DNA of 64,000 nt. Source: Muraenolepis orangiensis (taxonomy: Eukaryota; Chordata; Actinopteri; Gadiformes; Muraenolepididae). The position numbers and the translations under genes are program-made. Below the pieces are notes generated by a model. The model did not search any database and was not told the DNA's origin. It saw only the letters and a list, made by a program, of their open reading frames with translations. Position 1 is the first letter of the stretch; every line of letters begins with the position of its first letter. Positions 1 to 11,145 of the stretch are shown piece after piece. The DNA is taken from the NCBI GenBank assembly GCA_027704905.1, contig CM051021.1, positions 2,147,106 to 2,211,105 on the forward strand, written 5' to 3'.

Positions 1-417
1 AGGGTAAAGGTATGTTTTGAAACAGGTACAATATTTTCGGAAGGATATTCATTTTTAGTATATTTATTCGCCCTAATAAAGAAATTGGCATATTAGACCA
101 TCTTTCCAGTGATTTATAAATTGACTCAAGAGTAGGATCATAATAGGCACTATATGTATACCTAGGTAGGTGAAGGTCTGTTGGGAGGAAACATGGTCCA
201 TAGGATTGCATCTTTCCTTTTCATTCAATAACATTATGGAGGATTTTGCATTATTCACCTTATAACCTGCAAATAATCCAAAAGTCTTAATTACATTCAG
301 TAAAGCTGGAATTTAATTAGCGAAGTCCGTAAGGAACAAAATGATGTCCGCGAAAAGAGCTATGCGATGTTCTAACTGTCCCAACATGACACCTGAGATA
401 TTATTGTGTGACCTGAC

Positions 418-566
418 TGCTATGGCCAAGGGTTCTATGGGTTCTATGGCCAAGGGTTCTACGGCCAAGGGTTCTATGGGTTCTATGGCCAAGGGTTCTA
501 TGGGTTCTATGGCCAAGGGTTCTATGGCCAAGGGTTCTATGGGTTCTATGGCCAAGGGTTCTAAGG
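418..566. repeat. Short tandem array (12/15-bp units)
   Basis: Alternating units based on GGTTCTATGGCCAAG and GGTTCTATG, about ten copies. Unit lengths divisible by three keep reading frames open on both strands, so the open frames here are not genes. It lies in the ehbp1l1 intron upstream of the first visible exon. Confidence 0.85.
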
Positions 567-584
567 CCAGTGTAAATATAATTT

Positions 585-836
585 GGGGCGGCAGTCTAGC
601 TCAGGAGGTAGAGCGGTCACCTCACAACCGGAAGGTTGCTGGTTCGATCCCCGGCTCCTCCTAGCAAAAACTGTCGAGGTGTCCTTGAGGAAGACCCTAA
701 CCCTAACTGCTCCCCGGGCGCTGTATGAATAGCTGCCCACTGCTCCTAATACTAGGATGGGTTAAATGCAGAGAACATGTTTCACTGTATGTCTTCATGT
801 ATGTGACCAATAAAGAGGATTCAATCCTCACGATTT
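585..836 (+). mobile_element. tRNA-derived SINE, near full-length copy
   Basis: The head carries a Pol III A-box-like stretch (TAGCTCAGGAGGTAGAG, 597-613) and a B-box-like GGTTCGATCC (641-650). The body then reads through 'tactaggatgggtta' and the tail ends in ACCAATAAAGAGGATTCAATCC. The same head and/or tail recurs in both orientations at about nine other places in the window (21.3, 22.5, 34.1, 34.8, 35.1, 38.5, 42.8, 53.6 and 60.8 kb), which shows it is a dispersed family. Confidence 0.85.
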
Positions 837-837
837 G

Positions 838-1215
838 TTGTTTGAAATAGGAGGGGTGACAGAGGGCACCCCTGTCTGACCCCCTATTAATATTAAATGG
901 CTTGGAAATCAAATAGTTAGTCAGGATTTCAGCTGTGGGTTGAGTGTACATTAACCTTACCCAATTACAGAAAGTAGTCCCAAATCCAAAACGTTCTAGT
1001 GCTGCAAATATAAAAGGCCATTCGATTCTATCCAACGCCTTATCGGCATCGACTGATAGCAGAGCAGATCGTGAAGTATATTTAACACTCTATGAAATCC
1101 TTGTCTCCCTATGACAAATCCATTTTGATCCATCTCTATAATGACAGGGAGAACAGACTCCAATCTATGTGCTAATAGAATGCAGAGAATTTTAATGTCC
1201 GAGCATGAAAGCATA
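838..1215 (-). mobile_element. L1-like LINE ORF2 fragment (reverse transcriptase)
   Basis: Read on the minus strand, the translation shows 'LLAHRLESVLP', 'DQNGFVIGRQGFH', then 'MDRIEWPFIFAALERFGFG' and 'YTQPTAEILTN'. These are the fingers/palm blocks of L1/Tx1-clade reverse transcriptases. Frameshifts and stops break it, and it is truncated on both sides, by the SINE on the left and GT microsatellite on the right. It resembles the same broad L1 type as the copy at 7.2-9.3 kb, though they cover different parts. Dead fragment in an ehbp1l1 intron. Confidence 0.8.
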
Positions 1216-1220
1216 CTTAC

Positions 1221-1232
1221 ATGGAGTGTGTG

Positions 1233-1264
<32 letters not shown>

Positions 1265-1441
1265 TGTGTGTGTGTGCGTGCGTGTGCGCATGTGTATGTG
1301 TGTGCGTGTGTCGGTGTCGGTGTGTGTGTGCGTGTGCGCATGTGTATGTGTGTGCGTGTGTCGGTGTCGGTGTGTGTGTGTGCGTGTGCGCATGTGTATG
1401 TGTGTCGGTGTCGGTGTTGGTGTGTGTGTGTGTGTGTGTGC
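1221..1441. repeat. Compound (GT)n microsatellite abutting an exon
   Basis: GT-rich run with GTGC, GTCGGT and GCGCATGTGTAT interruptions, itself organised in higher-order blocks. It runs directly into the CAG acceptor of the ehbp1l1 exon at 1444. The Cys-Val and His-Thr open frames here are artefacts of the repeat. Confidence 0.9.
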
Positions 1442-1443
1442 AG

Positions 1444-1757
1444 GATCCCAGCGAGTATGTGAGGAGTGAGATGGAGGCTCTGGTGGCGGAGCAGAAGCAC
1501 ATCGACAGCCGGGCGGATGTGGTGGAGAGGGAACTCAGGGCTCTCATGGAGTCAGGTGAGAGAACTACTACACCTGTCTAAACCTATGGGCTCCCCTCAC
1601 CTGCATGCAAGCACTAAGTCTGCTGTCCTTTACTTACTGCGGTGTCAAGGTGTCTACAATATTGAATAACTTTATTTGTCACACACACACATGCAGGACG
1701 TGCAGTGAAGTTGAAAGTGGCCGTCACTGATAATATAGAATAACAATAGAAATTAGA

Positions 1758-1852
<95 letters not shown>

Positions 1853-2741
1853 ATGAGATGAGGGTGTGGGACTGGGTGTGGGCGGTGCTGGTGAGATCTG
1901 TGAGACACGTGTATTTATGCATGCAAGTACTTAACTAACATGGTCTAGATTTGTAGTGGTTATAATTATTAACATTTATGTTTTTAACTATTAGATGGTT
2001 GAGATTGGTATATATATTGTTGTCCTATTAGCTGTGGCATTTCTAGCTAAAGAGACTTTTAAATGAATTGTTCTACCCTCAAGTCGCAGGAGAAAGTAGC
2101 GTTCCGAGTCCTTTCATCAAGCTTCTGTTTGGCTTTGTTTACATCTGCCCCAGCTTGTGCATATGTCCATATGTAGCTTTACCTGATCCTTTTCTCAGTT
2201 TCCCTATGAATGTACTCTTCTTTAACTTAAGTTAACTTAACTTAACTAACCTGGTAAAGAGTGGGCAGAGAGGGAGGGGGGGGGCTTGCAGCTGGGAGTC
2301 CTAAAGTTAAGCAGAGGAACTGAACTGTTGGTGCCTCCACTTTGAGTTGTCTCAAATGCTTTTTTGCTCCACAAATAAAACTCGTATACTTTCTCGAATC
2401 TCAGTAAAGGCGGGAAAACTGTGTTAAAAGGAACTCTGTAACTACATGTTCATGGACTAGTGTGTGGGTTACTTTACATTTAGATCTGTCCTACACGCAA
2501 TATCTCATAAGGAAATGTAGGTGTACCTTTGGGAGTATATTTACTGTAGAAAAGTTGCATTGTACACACAAACATTCACAACCGCTTGTCATGTGTTGAC
2601 GCTGTTGCATCAGCGTTTGAAACCCATATGTACACACAAGGTGTACATATGTACACACAAGGTATACATATGTACACACTATGGCTGTTTGCATACAGGT
2701 AAACACATGTCACAGACAAATACACAACATTGATATGACAC

Positions 2742-2778
<37 letters not shown>

Positions 2779-2955
2779 ACTCTCTCCGGTCCAGGTAGTG
2801 ACAAGGTCGAGGAGGAACAGTTGATCCAGGAGTGGTTCACGCTCGTCAATAAGAAGAACGCACTGATCAGACGGCAAGACCACCTGCAGCTGCTGTAAGA
2901 CCAGCACACACACACGCACACACACGCACACACACGCACACACAGGCACACACAG

Positions 2956-3024
<69 letters not shown>

Positions 3025-3654
3025 CACACAAACGTTCACTCACACACACAGTCTAAAATGCCTCTTTTCTCACAGTCTGGAGGAGCAGGACCTGGAGCTG
3101 AAGTTTGAGCTGCTGAAGAAGGAATTGACAGACATGATGACCATCGACGGTAAGCCTCGAGCGCCTGATCTGCACATGACCACAATGACACGCTTTTCAT
3201 AGAGAGGCAACAGCAGAGACACTGAGATTACATCCAGCAGGAACTACAGTGTTGTACAGTTTCTATGACTATCATTGTTTTTTCTATATAGAAGTATTTT
3301 TCAGCTGTAAAGTTAATATTTTATGGGGAAACATGAATAGAAACTGGTGCTACATGACTAGAGAACAACAGATGGAACAACAGCCCTAGAGAACTGGTGC
3401 TACATGACCAGAGAACAGCAGTTAGAACAACAGCCCTAGAGAACTGGTGCTACATGACCAGAGAACAGCAGTTAGAACAACAGCCCTAGAGAACTGGTGC
3501 TACATGACCAGAGAACAACAGTTGGTTGATGGTGATCAACCAACATTGTATTGTTCTTTAAGTTGTGCAAAGGCGAGATACAGATAGATCAGATAAGGCG
3601 GTGTCAGTACCCTCACTAAACCAGGCTCCAAACTGAACCCCGACACTAACCCAT

Positions 3655-3691
<37 letters not shown>

Positions 3692-4311
3692 CATGCTTCC
3701 TTCCCTCAGAGTGGCAGAAGAGCCGGGCCCACAAGCACCGAGAGCAGCTTCTGCTTCAGGAGCTGGTCTCCCTGGTCAACCAGAGAGACCAGCTGGTCCA
3801 CAGCATGGACGCCAAGGAGAGAGGGTAAGTCACTTAATATAGATGATGGAACATTATGGAATATCTACAAAACAAAAGCCCATTTCTTGCGTGAAACTAA
3901 TTGAAACATAATGGAACAATATGATCTTTAGTTTTCTGTTCGGAGCGCTTTTAACACACCTTGCAAGTCATTAATTGGTGGTTGTTCAGTAAATACATAC
4001 AAATACATTATAACTTTTCAGAATTGTGTGATGGTGTTGTTATGTACAGCTCCAAATGATTCATCAGTACACTGAATTACATAAATCAAAGAAATACAAT
4101 GCATATTGCATGACAATATGCATTATTCAATGTGTGTGAAATTCATTATATTATTCTAATTATATTATTAATATATTATCAATAAAGTCTTACTGAAAAA
4201 TATTTACTTACATTTATACTTTCTACTGGTCATTATTGTTGTTATGATGATCAGGAATTGGAGGAAAATATTTGCAGCCAAAGACTATTATTATTATAAT
4301 TATTATAACGA

Positions 4312-4354
<43 letters not shown>

Positions 4355-4775
4355 CTATTTTCTTCATGAGATGGAAGTGTTTTTATTTTGCCTTGGGTTG
4401 GGTCCGGTATATACATTGTAATGCCAGTGGGTGTGGCCCTCATGACCACACCCCCTCATGACCGCACCCCCTCATGACCACACCCCCTCATGACCACACC
4501 CCCTCATGACCACACCCCTCATGACCGCACCCCCTCATGACCACACCCCCTCATGACCACTCCCCCTCATGACCACACCCACTCATGACCGCACCCCCTC
4601 ATGACCACTCCCCCTCATGACCGCACCCCCTCATGACCGCACCCCCTCATGACCACTGCCTGCTCTCCCTGCTTCCTGCAGGGCGGTGGAGGAGGACGAG
4701 AGGCTGGAGCGAGGTCTGGAGCAGAGGAGGAGGAAGTATGCCAAGCAGCAGAAGGAGAAGTGCACTCTGCAGTAG
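1444..4775 (+). CDS. ehbp1l1: EHBP1-like protein 1, C-terminal bMERB domain and CaaX box (3' part of gene)
   Basis: Five coding exons with GT-AG junctions and matching phases: 1444-1555, 2795-2894, 3076-3149, 3710-3824, 4682-4775 (stop TAG). They encode the last 164 residues; upstream exons lie left of the window. The translation is a helical bivalent Mical/EHBP Rab-binding (bMERB) domain, recognisable from 'EQKHIDSRADVVERELR', 'WFTLVNKKNALIRRQ', 'REQLLLQELVSLVNQRD' and 'EEDERLERGLEQRRRK'. It ends EKCTLQ, a CaaX-type box. EHBP1 proteins link Rab8/Rab10-family GTPases to EHD proteins and actin in endosomal recycling and polarised traffic. EHBP1 and EHBP1L1 are alike here. I prefer EHBP1L1 because rce1, peli3 and rab1b follow, as on human 11q13, whereas EHBP1 sits near PELI1 and RAB1A on 2p. 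Most introns carry long dinucleotide repeats, several touching acceptors. Confidence 0.87.
1761..1852. repeat. (GT)n microsatellite, ~45 units
   Basis: Uninterrupted GT dinucleotides in the ehbp1l1 intron after exon 1444-1555. The rest of this intron (1853-2734) holds nothing I recognise. Confidence 0.95.
2735..3055. repeat. GT and CA microsatellites flanking an ehbp1l1 exon
   Basis: A GT run (about 2742-2777) precedes exon 2795-2894 and a CA run (about 2905-3055, with ACGC interruptions) follows its donor. The exon is therefore sandwiched between potential Z-DNA-forming tracts. Confidence 0.85.
3357..3525. repeat. ~50-bp minisatellite, 3-4 units
   Basis: Units of about 50 bp containing GAACTGGTGCTACATGACC and ACAGCAGTTAGAACAACAGC, in the intron between ehbp1l1 exons 3076-3149 and 3710-3824. 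Confidence 0.85.
4436..4672. repeat. 16-bp minisatellite in last ehbp1l1 intron
   Basis: About fifteen copies of CCCCTCATGACCACAC with C/T and A/G variants (CCGCAC, CACTCC). The array ends just before the acceptor of the final coding exon and supplies much of its pyrimidine tract. Confidence 0.9.
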
Positions 4776-6440
4776 GAGAGGAGAGGAGACGACACTAGGC
4801 TCTAGGAGAGGACGCAAGGCTCTAGGGGAGGACACTAGGCTCTCTCTCTTGTGCACACTTACACATGGGTTGCAGTTTCTGTGCCATAAAGCGTAATGCA
4901 TTTTAGCAGGGCACTAGCTCACTTAGGATGGAAGAGAGTGGAACACTTTGCTTTCTTGCAGTTTGCATGTGTTGCAGTAGTTACTTTTTAAAAATCACAG
5001 ATTGTGTGTGTGTGTGTGTGCGTATATGCGTGTGCGTGTGTGTGTGTGTGCATTTGCAAGCGTGTGTGTGTGTGTCTTTTTATGCGTGTTAGTGTTTGTG
5101 TTTGTTGTAATATGTGCCAACGTCCCAACCAAAGACTGTCCACTTTATAGCGTTATAATGCAGATACATGCTGAGCTGTTACAGTATCCAACACCTGTAC
5201 ACTTCTATCAACTCAATGTCACTTGTATGCAGCCTTTAGAGTCGTTTAGAGGATCGTAAATGGTGTGGAGTCATTTTTCAATTTTATTTTTAGTTCCGTT
5301 CACATTTTCCTCTGTTCCGTCTGGTTAATTGACTGCCGGTCAGGAGAGCCAAAGCAAGATAATTGCGTCATGAATCAAAAACTCATGCGAATGCGGCCTT
5401 TGCGTTTGGTTGATTTGGTCTGTTCTGTGCAACGGTCCATCACTTTGCTTCACACTCTCTTCACACACTCTTGTTTAAATCAAAAGCCCCAAATGTCAGC
5501 TCTGCCATTCACACTGAATGCACATATGTATCTAGGCGAGTGATATAATTCATTTAAGAGTGTATTGAAAACATTCGATATTTGTAGCCTGAGAACCAAT
5601 TTTACCAAAGTTACAAAAACAAAAACAGAAAAATATCAATGTTGACAACTGAAATGGGTGACTAAATGTAAATTGATGTCAATTAACGGGGATGATTCCT
5701 TGAGGTTTTTATTATATTGGAAGTTACTGAGACAATATGAACATTTTAACAAACAAGCAAACTACAATAACAATTATTGGAAAAGCCAATGAAATGGTTA
5801 CCAACGTTTGTAGTTTCCAGATACCCTAAAGATCTCTGCATCGGTGCACATTTTGCCGCACACTAAAATACAATTATTTTAGTAAGAATCACACAGAAGG
5901 CCTTTATATTTAGGTCTTACGGTTCTGCAGTTGGACAAGTTTGCTCTAAATGCACAAGAATCTGAAGAAAAATCCTTCTTTGAAGTGTTGTCTTTCCTTG
6001 TGTAACCATGAACGGGACTCGAACCCACGGTTCCCCGGCATGCAGAGGCGACGTTCTAACGTGAGAAGCTAATACCCGACGGGCTCCAGCTTCACTGCTA
6101 GAACGTATTTAATGCGTCGGTGGAGAGTGAGGTTTACTCGCGGAACAGCACCCCCTGCTGGCGGCCGGTACACTTGGAGGGAATGACGCCATCAGCGCCC
6201 GACGATCTCTATTTATTAATGTGTTGGAATGCCTTGAGATGTGTTTGCAGTTGTTTGTTGACATTATTTGCTTCAACATGTGGGTTTAATGTGACATTTG
6301 CACTAAAATTCTTTACAAAAAAAAAAAAGATATTTTTGATGCAATTAAACAAAAACAAAAAAACATGATTGTGTTTGTTGTGTTGTTTTTGAATGTAGGC
6401 CTACTCTGGGAACTGTGATTACCACAAGAAATCAGGATCA
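4776..6440 (+). other. ehbp1l1 3' UTR and downstream sequence
   Basis: No coding potential is seen after the TAG at 4773-4775. The stretch has a GT-rich patch (5002-5100) and a tRNA-like segment near 6.0 kb. A candidate poly(A) signal ATTAAA lies near 6341, in an A-rich context that would fit the transcript end. The exact 3' end is inferred. Confidence 0.5.
6008..6090 (-). other. tRNA-like sequence (pseudogene or SINE head)
   Basis: On the minus strand this reads TAGCTTCTCACGTTAGAACG, resembling a D-arm/A box, followed about 35 bases later by GTGGGTTCGAGTCCCGT, a canonical T-arm/B box. The anticodon arm does not fold cleanly by eye and no 3' CCA-adjacent acceptor pairing is obvious. It is therefore a tRNA pseudogene or tRNA-derived remnant, not a confident tRNA gene. 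It sits in the putative ehbp1l1 3' UTR, antisense to it. Confidence 0.4.
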
Positions 6441-6484
6441 AAGATAATTTGTAAGAGTTAGAATTGTGGAGATACGAGTTCAAA

Positions 6485-7140
6485 GCTATTTGCTTAGTTT
6501 TATTACATTACATTCCAGTTACATTTACTCTTTTATCCAAAGCGACTTCCAATAGTGTATTTCAATAAAGGAAGGTGAGAGAACAACTCGTCACCAGAAG
6601 TCAAAGGTGCATTTCATTCCTAACAAGTCTCTGAGAACTGAGCCAGTGCTCAGGTAAATGTACAATAAGTTCAGGTAAAAGTACCATAAGTTCAGGTAAA
6701 AGTACAATAAGTTCAGGTAAAAGTACAATAAGTTCAGGTAAAAGTACCATAAGTTCAGGTAAAAGTACAATAAGTTCAGGTAAAAGTACAATAAGTTCAG
6801 GTAAAAGTACCATAAGTTCAGGTAAAAGTACAATAAGTTCAGGTAAAAGTACCATAAGTTCAGGTAAAAGTACAATAAGTTCAGGTAAAAGTACAATAAG
6901 TTCAGGTAAAAGTACAATAAGTTCAGGTAAAAGTACAATAAGTTCAGGTAAAAATACAATAAGTTCAGGTAAAAGTACCACAAGTTCAGGTAAAAATACA
7001 ATAAGTTCAGGTAAAAATACAATAAGTTCAGGTAAAAGTACCATAAGTTCAGGTAAAAGTACAATAAGTTCAGGTAAAAGTACAATAAGTTCAGGGAAAA
7101 GTACAATAAGGTGGCGCTGAGCTGAGAGGGTGACACTCCC
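6485..7140. repeat. Dispersed repeat with expanded 21-bp satellite (copy 1)
   Basis: The left shoulder contains TTTTATCCAAAGCGACTTCC and GAGAGAACAACTCGTCACC, shared with copies near 21.1 kb (reverse) and 59.5 kb. After 'gagccagtgctcaggta' comes an array (about 6645-7110) of ~22 units of TTCAGGTAAAAGTACAATAAG and single-base variants (ACC for ACA). The 21-bp unit is seven codons, which explains the ~180-aa open frames on the minus strand. These are not genes. Confidence 0.9.
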
Positions 7141-7209
7141 CAGCACGGTTGCAATTCTTACTAAAATCCTATTTTAACTATTCGGAACCCACCTAAAACT
7201 GCATGATAT

Positions 7210-7904
7210 TTGCTTCTAAACCCCCACAACATTCAATATGCCACAGAAAACTTTAAAACTTTAAAAAAGACGGAAAGCTCAACAAAAGCCATGGCCACGC
7301 TACAAGCTCACATCCCAGCTAGCGAGTGCGAGGGTAGCTCAGAGGCTAACGCTATCGCCACTGACAACACCAACAATGCTATCCTACAAGCAATAAAGGA
7401 CACAAAGACAGAGTTTTCATCTAAACTGAATGGGGCACTTGCAGCCGTCAACAGCGTTAAAAGTGAGCTGACCATTTGTCAGAAGAGAATACCCGAGACG
7501 GAGGAGCGAATATCAAACGCCGAAGATGACGTCGTCTCCCTGCAGAGGAAAGTCGAGGGCCTAGAAGAGAGAGTGACCACGCTTACCTCGGAACTGGACA
7601 GCTTTGAGAACAGTAGCCGAAGATCCAATTTACGATTGGTGAATCTAATGATATTTGCGCATTCTTTGACTCCTGGCTCCCCGATGCCTTGAGACTGGTC
7701 CGCCTCTCCTGTCGAGCGAGCCATCGGCTCTCTGGCCCTGAACTTGTAAATGGCCCGCCGAGACCACTCATCATGAAGTTCCTTAATTACAAGGATAAAG
7801 TCCTCGTTCAGAATGCTGCAAGACAAAGGGGTAAAATACTCAAGTCAAGCGGAGGCTGCGGGAGATGGACGTCTAATATGGAATTGCAGGTCTCACTTTT
7901 TTGA
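7210..7904 (+). pseudogene. L1-like LINE ORF1 remnant
   Basis: The first open part (likely start ATGGCCACG at 7291, to 7692) encodes a Ser/Thr-rich N-terminus followed by a coiled coil with heptads ('EERISNAEDDVVSLQRKVEGLEERV'-like). It then has 'SRRSNLRLVNL', the typical entry to the L1 ORF1p RNA-recognition domain. The continuation is in another frame (about 7640-7904) with 'NGPPRPLIMKFLNYKDK' and 'RQRGKIL', the C-terminal RNA-binding segment. A frameshift near 7650-7690 makes it non-functional. ORF1p normally coats LINE RNA as a trimer. An ORF2 remnant follows at 8776. Confidence 0.85.
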
Positions 7905-8775
7905 CCCCCCCCCTCGGAGACGGAGATCTTTATTAAAAACATACAGAAGAAAGGAGACGGCGTGAACACTAACTGAACAGGAGTTACGGATGTAGATTGC
8001 AAGACGCTTGAAAGAGAAGCGCTTTGATTCATACTTGGACAGCGGCAGGGCGATGACAGCCGGCAATGAGACACTCAGGTGGGAGATGACGGGCGGCTTG
8101 CCTCGGTCTTACCTTTATGCTTTCCTGATTACTAATCCGACTAGTTAACTCATTGTTTTGGCTGTGTTTTCTAAACCGAACTTGAAATTGAACATGAACG
8201 CCGCTTATATATGTGAGGTTCAGAGCGGATGCCCCAATAATAAGTTACTTTTTATGATTGGCAGTTTACAAGGCAATCTGTTTTTATAGTTTTTTTTATT
8301 GGTAAGTTCTAAAATGCTTCCATTGGTTGGAATTTAATTTGTATTTTAATTGAAGCTGTTCACGGTGGACCTTTATGTTTAAAGTTAACATTATTTGTTC
8401 TTGAGTTGGGAGTTGGGTCATCGTGAACGCATGCGTCTCTTGGTGTTTGGGAACGTGTGGTAAAGAGATGGGGGGGGGTGTATTTGAGGAGTGGGTTCTG
8501 TGTTAACTCCAGGGGAATGTGTAACACGCTGCAGGGGGAGGGTATCGGAGGGAACAAAGGACAGCCCACTACAGTGTGGAGGTGGTAAAAGGGAGGGGAG
8601 ATGTTTCTGTATATCTCAGGGGGAAATGTATGTTAGAGGGTTGGGGTTTTATGTGTGTTTATGTGTTCCAATTTCCTATATGTCTTTTTGTTTTTGTTTG
8701 GGCAGCATTTTTTATCCACTCACTAGTGTACAGTCACGGAACAACCTATATAACAAAATATATCTTTGATTGAGG

Positions 8776-9265
8776 TATGTCTAAATCTATGAAGGTTAAG
8801 GTCACATCTTGGAATTGCAGGGGCTTGGGTAAATGAACTAAAGTGAAGCAGGTACTTAGTAGACTAAAGCAAAAACACTCAAACATAGTTTTCCTGCAGG
8901 ACTCTCATATGATGCAGTGATTGTCTAAAGTCCAAAAAAGATGGCAAGGTCAAGTGTTTTCAGCCTCCTACAGTTCACATGCCAGAGGAGTCTTAATTCT
9001 AATTCACAAATCAATCCCATTTCAAGTACTAAATTCAATAATTGACCCCAAGGGAAGGTACATTATACTTCAGGGCAATATTACTACATGAGAAAGATAA
9101 TTGAGTAAATGTTTACTGCCTCAACGAGGATGACCCTGCATTTTTTGACCACTTGACCTTATCAACGCTCCCAGGTAGTTTCCTTATAGGAGGCGATTTG
9201 AATGTGGCCCTGGACCCACAAATAGACACATCTACTGGCTCATACTAGAGCTGAAAAATCTATAA
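8776..9265 (+). pseudogene. L1-like LINE ORF2 endonuclease remnant
   Basis: The translation, with several stops, shows 'VTSWNCRGLG' (N-terminal APE-endonuclease Asn motif), 'IVFLQDSHM' in the catalytic Glu/Asp region, 'ARGVLILIHKSIPF' and 'LIGGDLNVALDP' (the GDxN motif). The order and spacing match the N-terminus of L1-clade ORF2p. It stops about 60 bases before the LTR at 9323, with no RT domain to the right, so the LTR element and/or deletion removed it. Spacer 7905-8775 is the inter-ORF region with no convincing frame. Confidence 0.82.
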
Positions 9266-9322
9266 TCAATTTTGTTGAATGACCATACGGAGGGATACTT
9301 TTATGATAACTGTATTTATTAG

Positions 9323-9816
9323 TGTAGTGTATTTTTATACACTAAGTATACAACTAAAACACTATCTGTGATACTATATGCATTATCTGTGATACTGTAT
9401 GCATTGTAAGGGCCATGTGTATTGAAGTGACCAAAAGGTGCTGCCAGGAAGGCGACCCCCTGGGGTTGCCGGAGATGCGACCAGCCAGGAATGCGACCCC
9501 CCTTGGGGGTTTGAGTCGTAAACTTGTATGTGACAATGAAGACACCGTGACCAACCAGAGCGCTGGTTGTACCTCTCAGACCAATAGTATTAAGTTGATG
9601 TTTGTTACTTTGACCACTAGGAGTAGTGGATGTTTTGTGATACTATTGTCTATATAATGTTTGGTAAAGGAGCGCGTCGCCAGTTCTGCGAATTGGCACG
9701 GCAGGCTCCATCTCGTTGCAACAGATGAATTTGATGCTTTGTTCAATAAACATCTTGAACTTAGTATCCGGACCTCTGAGAAGATTCTTATTCCACCAAG
9801 TAGAAATTATACTACA
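9323..9816 (+). repeat. 5' LTR (494 bp)
   Basis: It begins TGTAGT and ends ACTACA, a perfect 6-bp terminal inverted repeat of the TG...CA class. A TATA-like TCTATATAATG lies near 9648 and a poly(A) signal AATAAA near 9746, giving a plausible U3-R-U5 order. The first 137 bases match the sequence at 15364-15500 with no difference I can find by eye. Confidence 0.9.
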
Positions 9817-9819
9817 TAT

Positions 9820-9837
9820 TGGCGTCACGAACAGGAT
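9820..9837 (+). other. Primer-binding site
   Basis: TGGCGTCACGAACAGGAT starts three bases after the 5' LTR and begins with the TGG expected from tRNA 3'-CCA. I could not assign the priming tRNA from memory. A splice-donor-like GAG/GTAAGC lies downstream, after base 9917. Confidence 0.7.
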
Positions 9838-10744
9838 TTGGTTAAAACGATTGTTGACCAGCAGCTGTCGGTGAAGCGAGCGCACGTGGGCACCGGTACG
9901 CGCATGCTGGGTTTGAGGTAAGCTCTAAACATCTTCCTCAGAGCGCTTAAGTGTGTCTGCTTATATTGACTATGATTAAGGCTATGGTTAACGGTTGACC
10001 AAATCGAAAAAGACCTTTGGGTCTATTGGATGGAATAGAATACTTTACATGTCCGCTAAATTTAAAAGTGGTAAAGTAACATCACTATTAAAAACCGTAT
10101 TGAAGAAGTAATACGTAAAACGTTCGTCGAGTGGAAATACCACTAGAACAGACCCCTTTCCTACTAAGCCCAGAGGGGCCAGGTAGTTTGGTATTTTTCC
10201 TTTTGCTAAAATACAAATATACCTAATGCCCATAGGAAACGCGTAGTAGCTGGTAACCAGAATCTTATCAGATTGGTTAAAGTGAAGAGGTAGCGGGAAA
10301 CCACTACTTGGGCTCAGGTAATCCGTCTTCATATCAATGATGTGGATTCGAATGAGACAAACCTATCCTAGGACTTAAGATAAGACACCAGGTTACGAGT
10401 ACCTAAAACCAGGCTTTCATGGAAGAAACGCCGCTCACTTTAATCGAATGATGAGTTAAAGTGATTATGTAGCTTTGAAAACGTATTGATTCAAAGTGGA
10501 AAGAGAAGAAGGAGTTTCGCAAGGACGCTTGTTATTTTCGGGGATCCATAGGGATTATGGGGGGGTATTTCAGGTACAGAGTAACGGGCGAAGAAGTGGC
10601 AATAAAGTCCACTAGGAGTTGTGTTTTATGTAATGTAAATGTAAATGTGTTGGTCAGTTTAACCAAGGGGGTGTAAACTGGTGATTAAATGTTATGTAAA
10701 ATTGGCTTTGGAGGATACTAAAGAACACATGGTATATGGTACAC

Positions 10745-11145
10745 ATGTGGTGGTTTTTTTGTGATATTGTAGGCCTTGGTGGCATACGTGGTAAATTGGG
10801 GCCCTTTGTGGACCTCGTGGTTATTTCATGGTAGAAGTGGTTCTTCGTGATATTGTAGGCCTTGTTGGCATGCGGGGCCCTTTGTGGACCTCGTGGTTAT
10901 TTCATGGTAGAAGTGGTTCTTCGTGATATTGTAGGCCTTGTTGGCATGCGGGGCCCTTTGTGGACCTCGTGGTTATTTCATGGTAGAAGTGGTTCTTCGT
11001 GATATTGTAGGCCTTGTTGGCATGCGTGGCCCTTTGTGGACCTTGTGGTTATTTCATGAACCAGGTGGTGGTTCTTTGTGATATTGCAGGCCTTGTTAGC
11101 ATACGTAGCCCTTTGTGGACCTCGTGGTTCTTTGTGGTACTACAG
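10745..11145. repeat. ~75-bp tandem repeat inside the LTR element
   Basis: About five diverged units containing GTGATATTGTAGGCCTTGTT, GGCCCTTTGTGGACCTCGTG and TTATTTCATGGTAGAAG. It occupies the place where gag/pol would be expected. A smaller two-unit direct repeat (ATGCAAATGAAGAGAGAAGC) follows at about 11234-11310. Confidence 0.85.

Noticed and set aside
341..664. 107-aa frame MMSAKRAMRCSN...
   Set aside because: Driven by the 12/15-bp tandem repeat and reads into a SINE.
703..720. Telomere-like ACCCTAACCCTAAC
   Set aside because: Only two units and part of the SINE body.
6591..7154. Two ~180-aa minus-strand open frames (YFYLNLL and VLLPELI repeats)
   Set aside because: Products of a 21-bp satellite whose unit is seven codons; open in more than one frame, no conserved domain.
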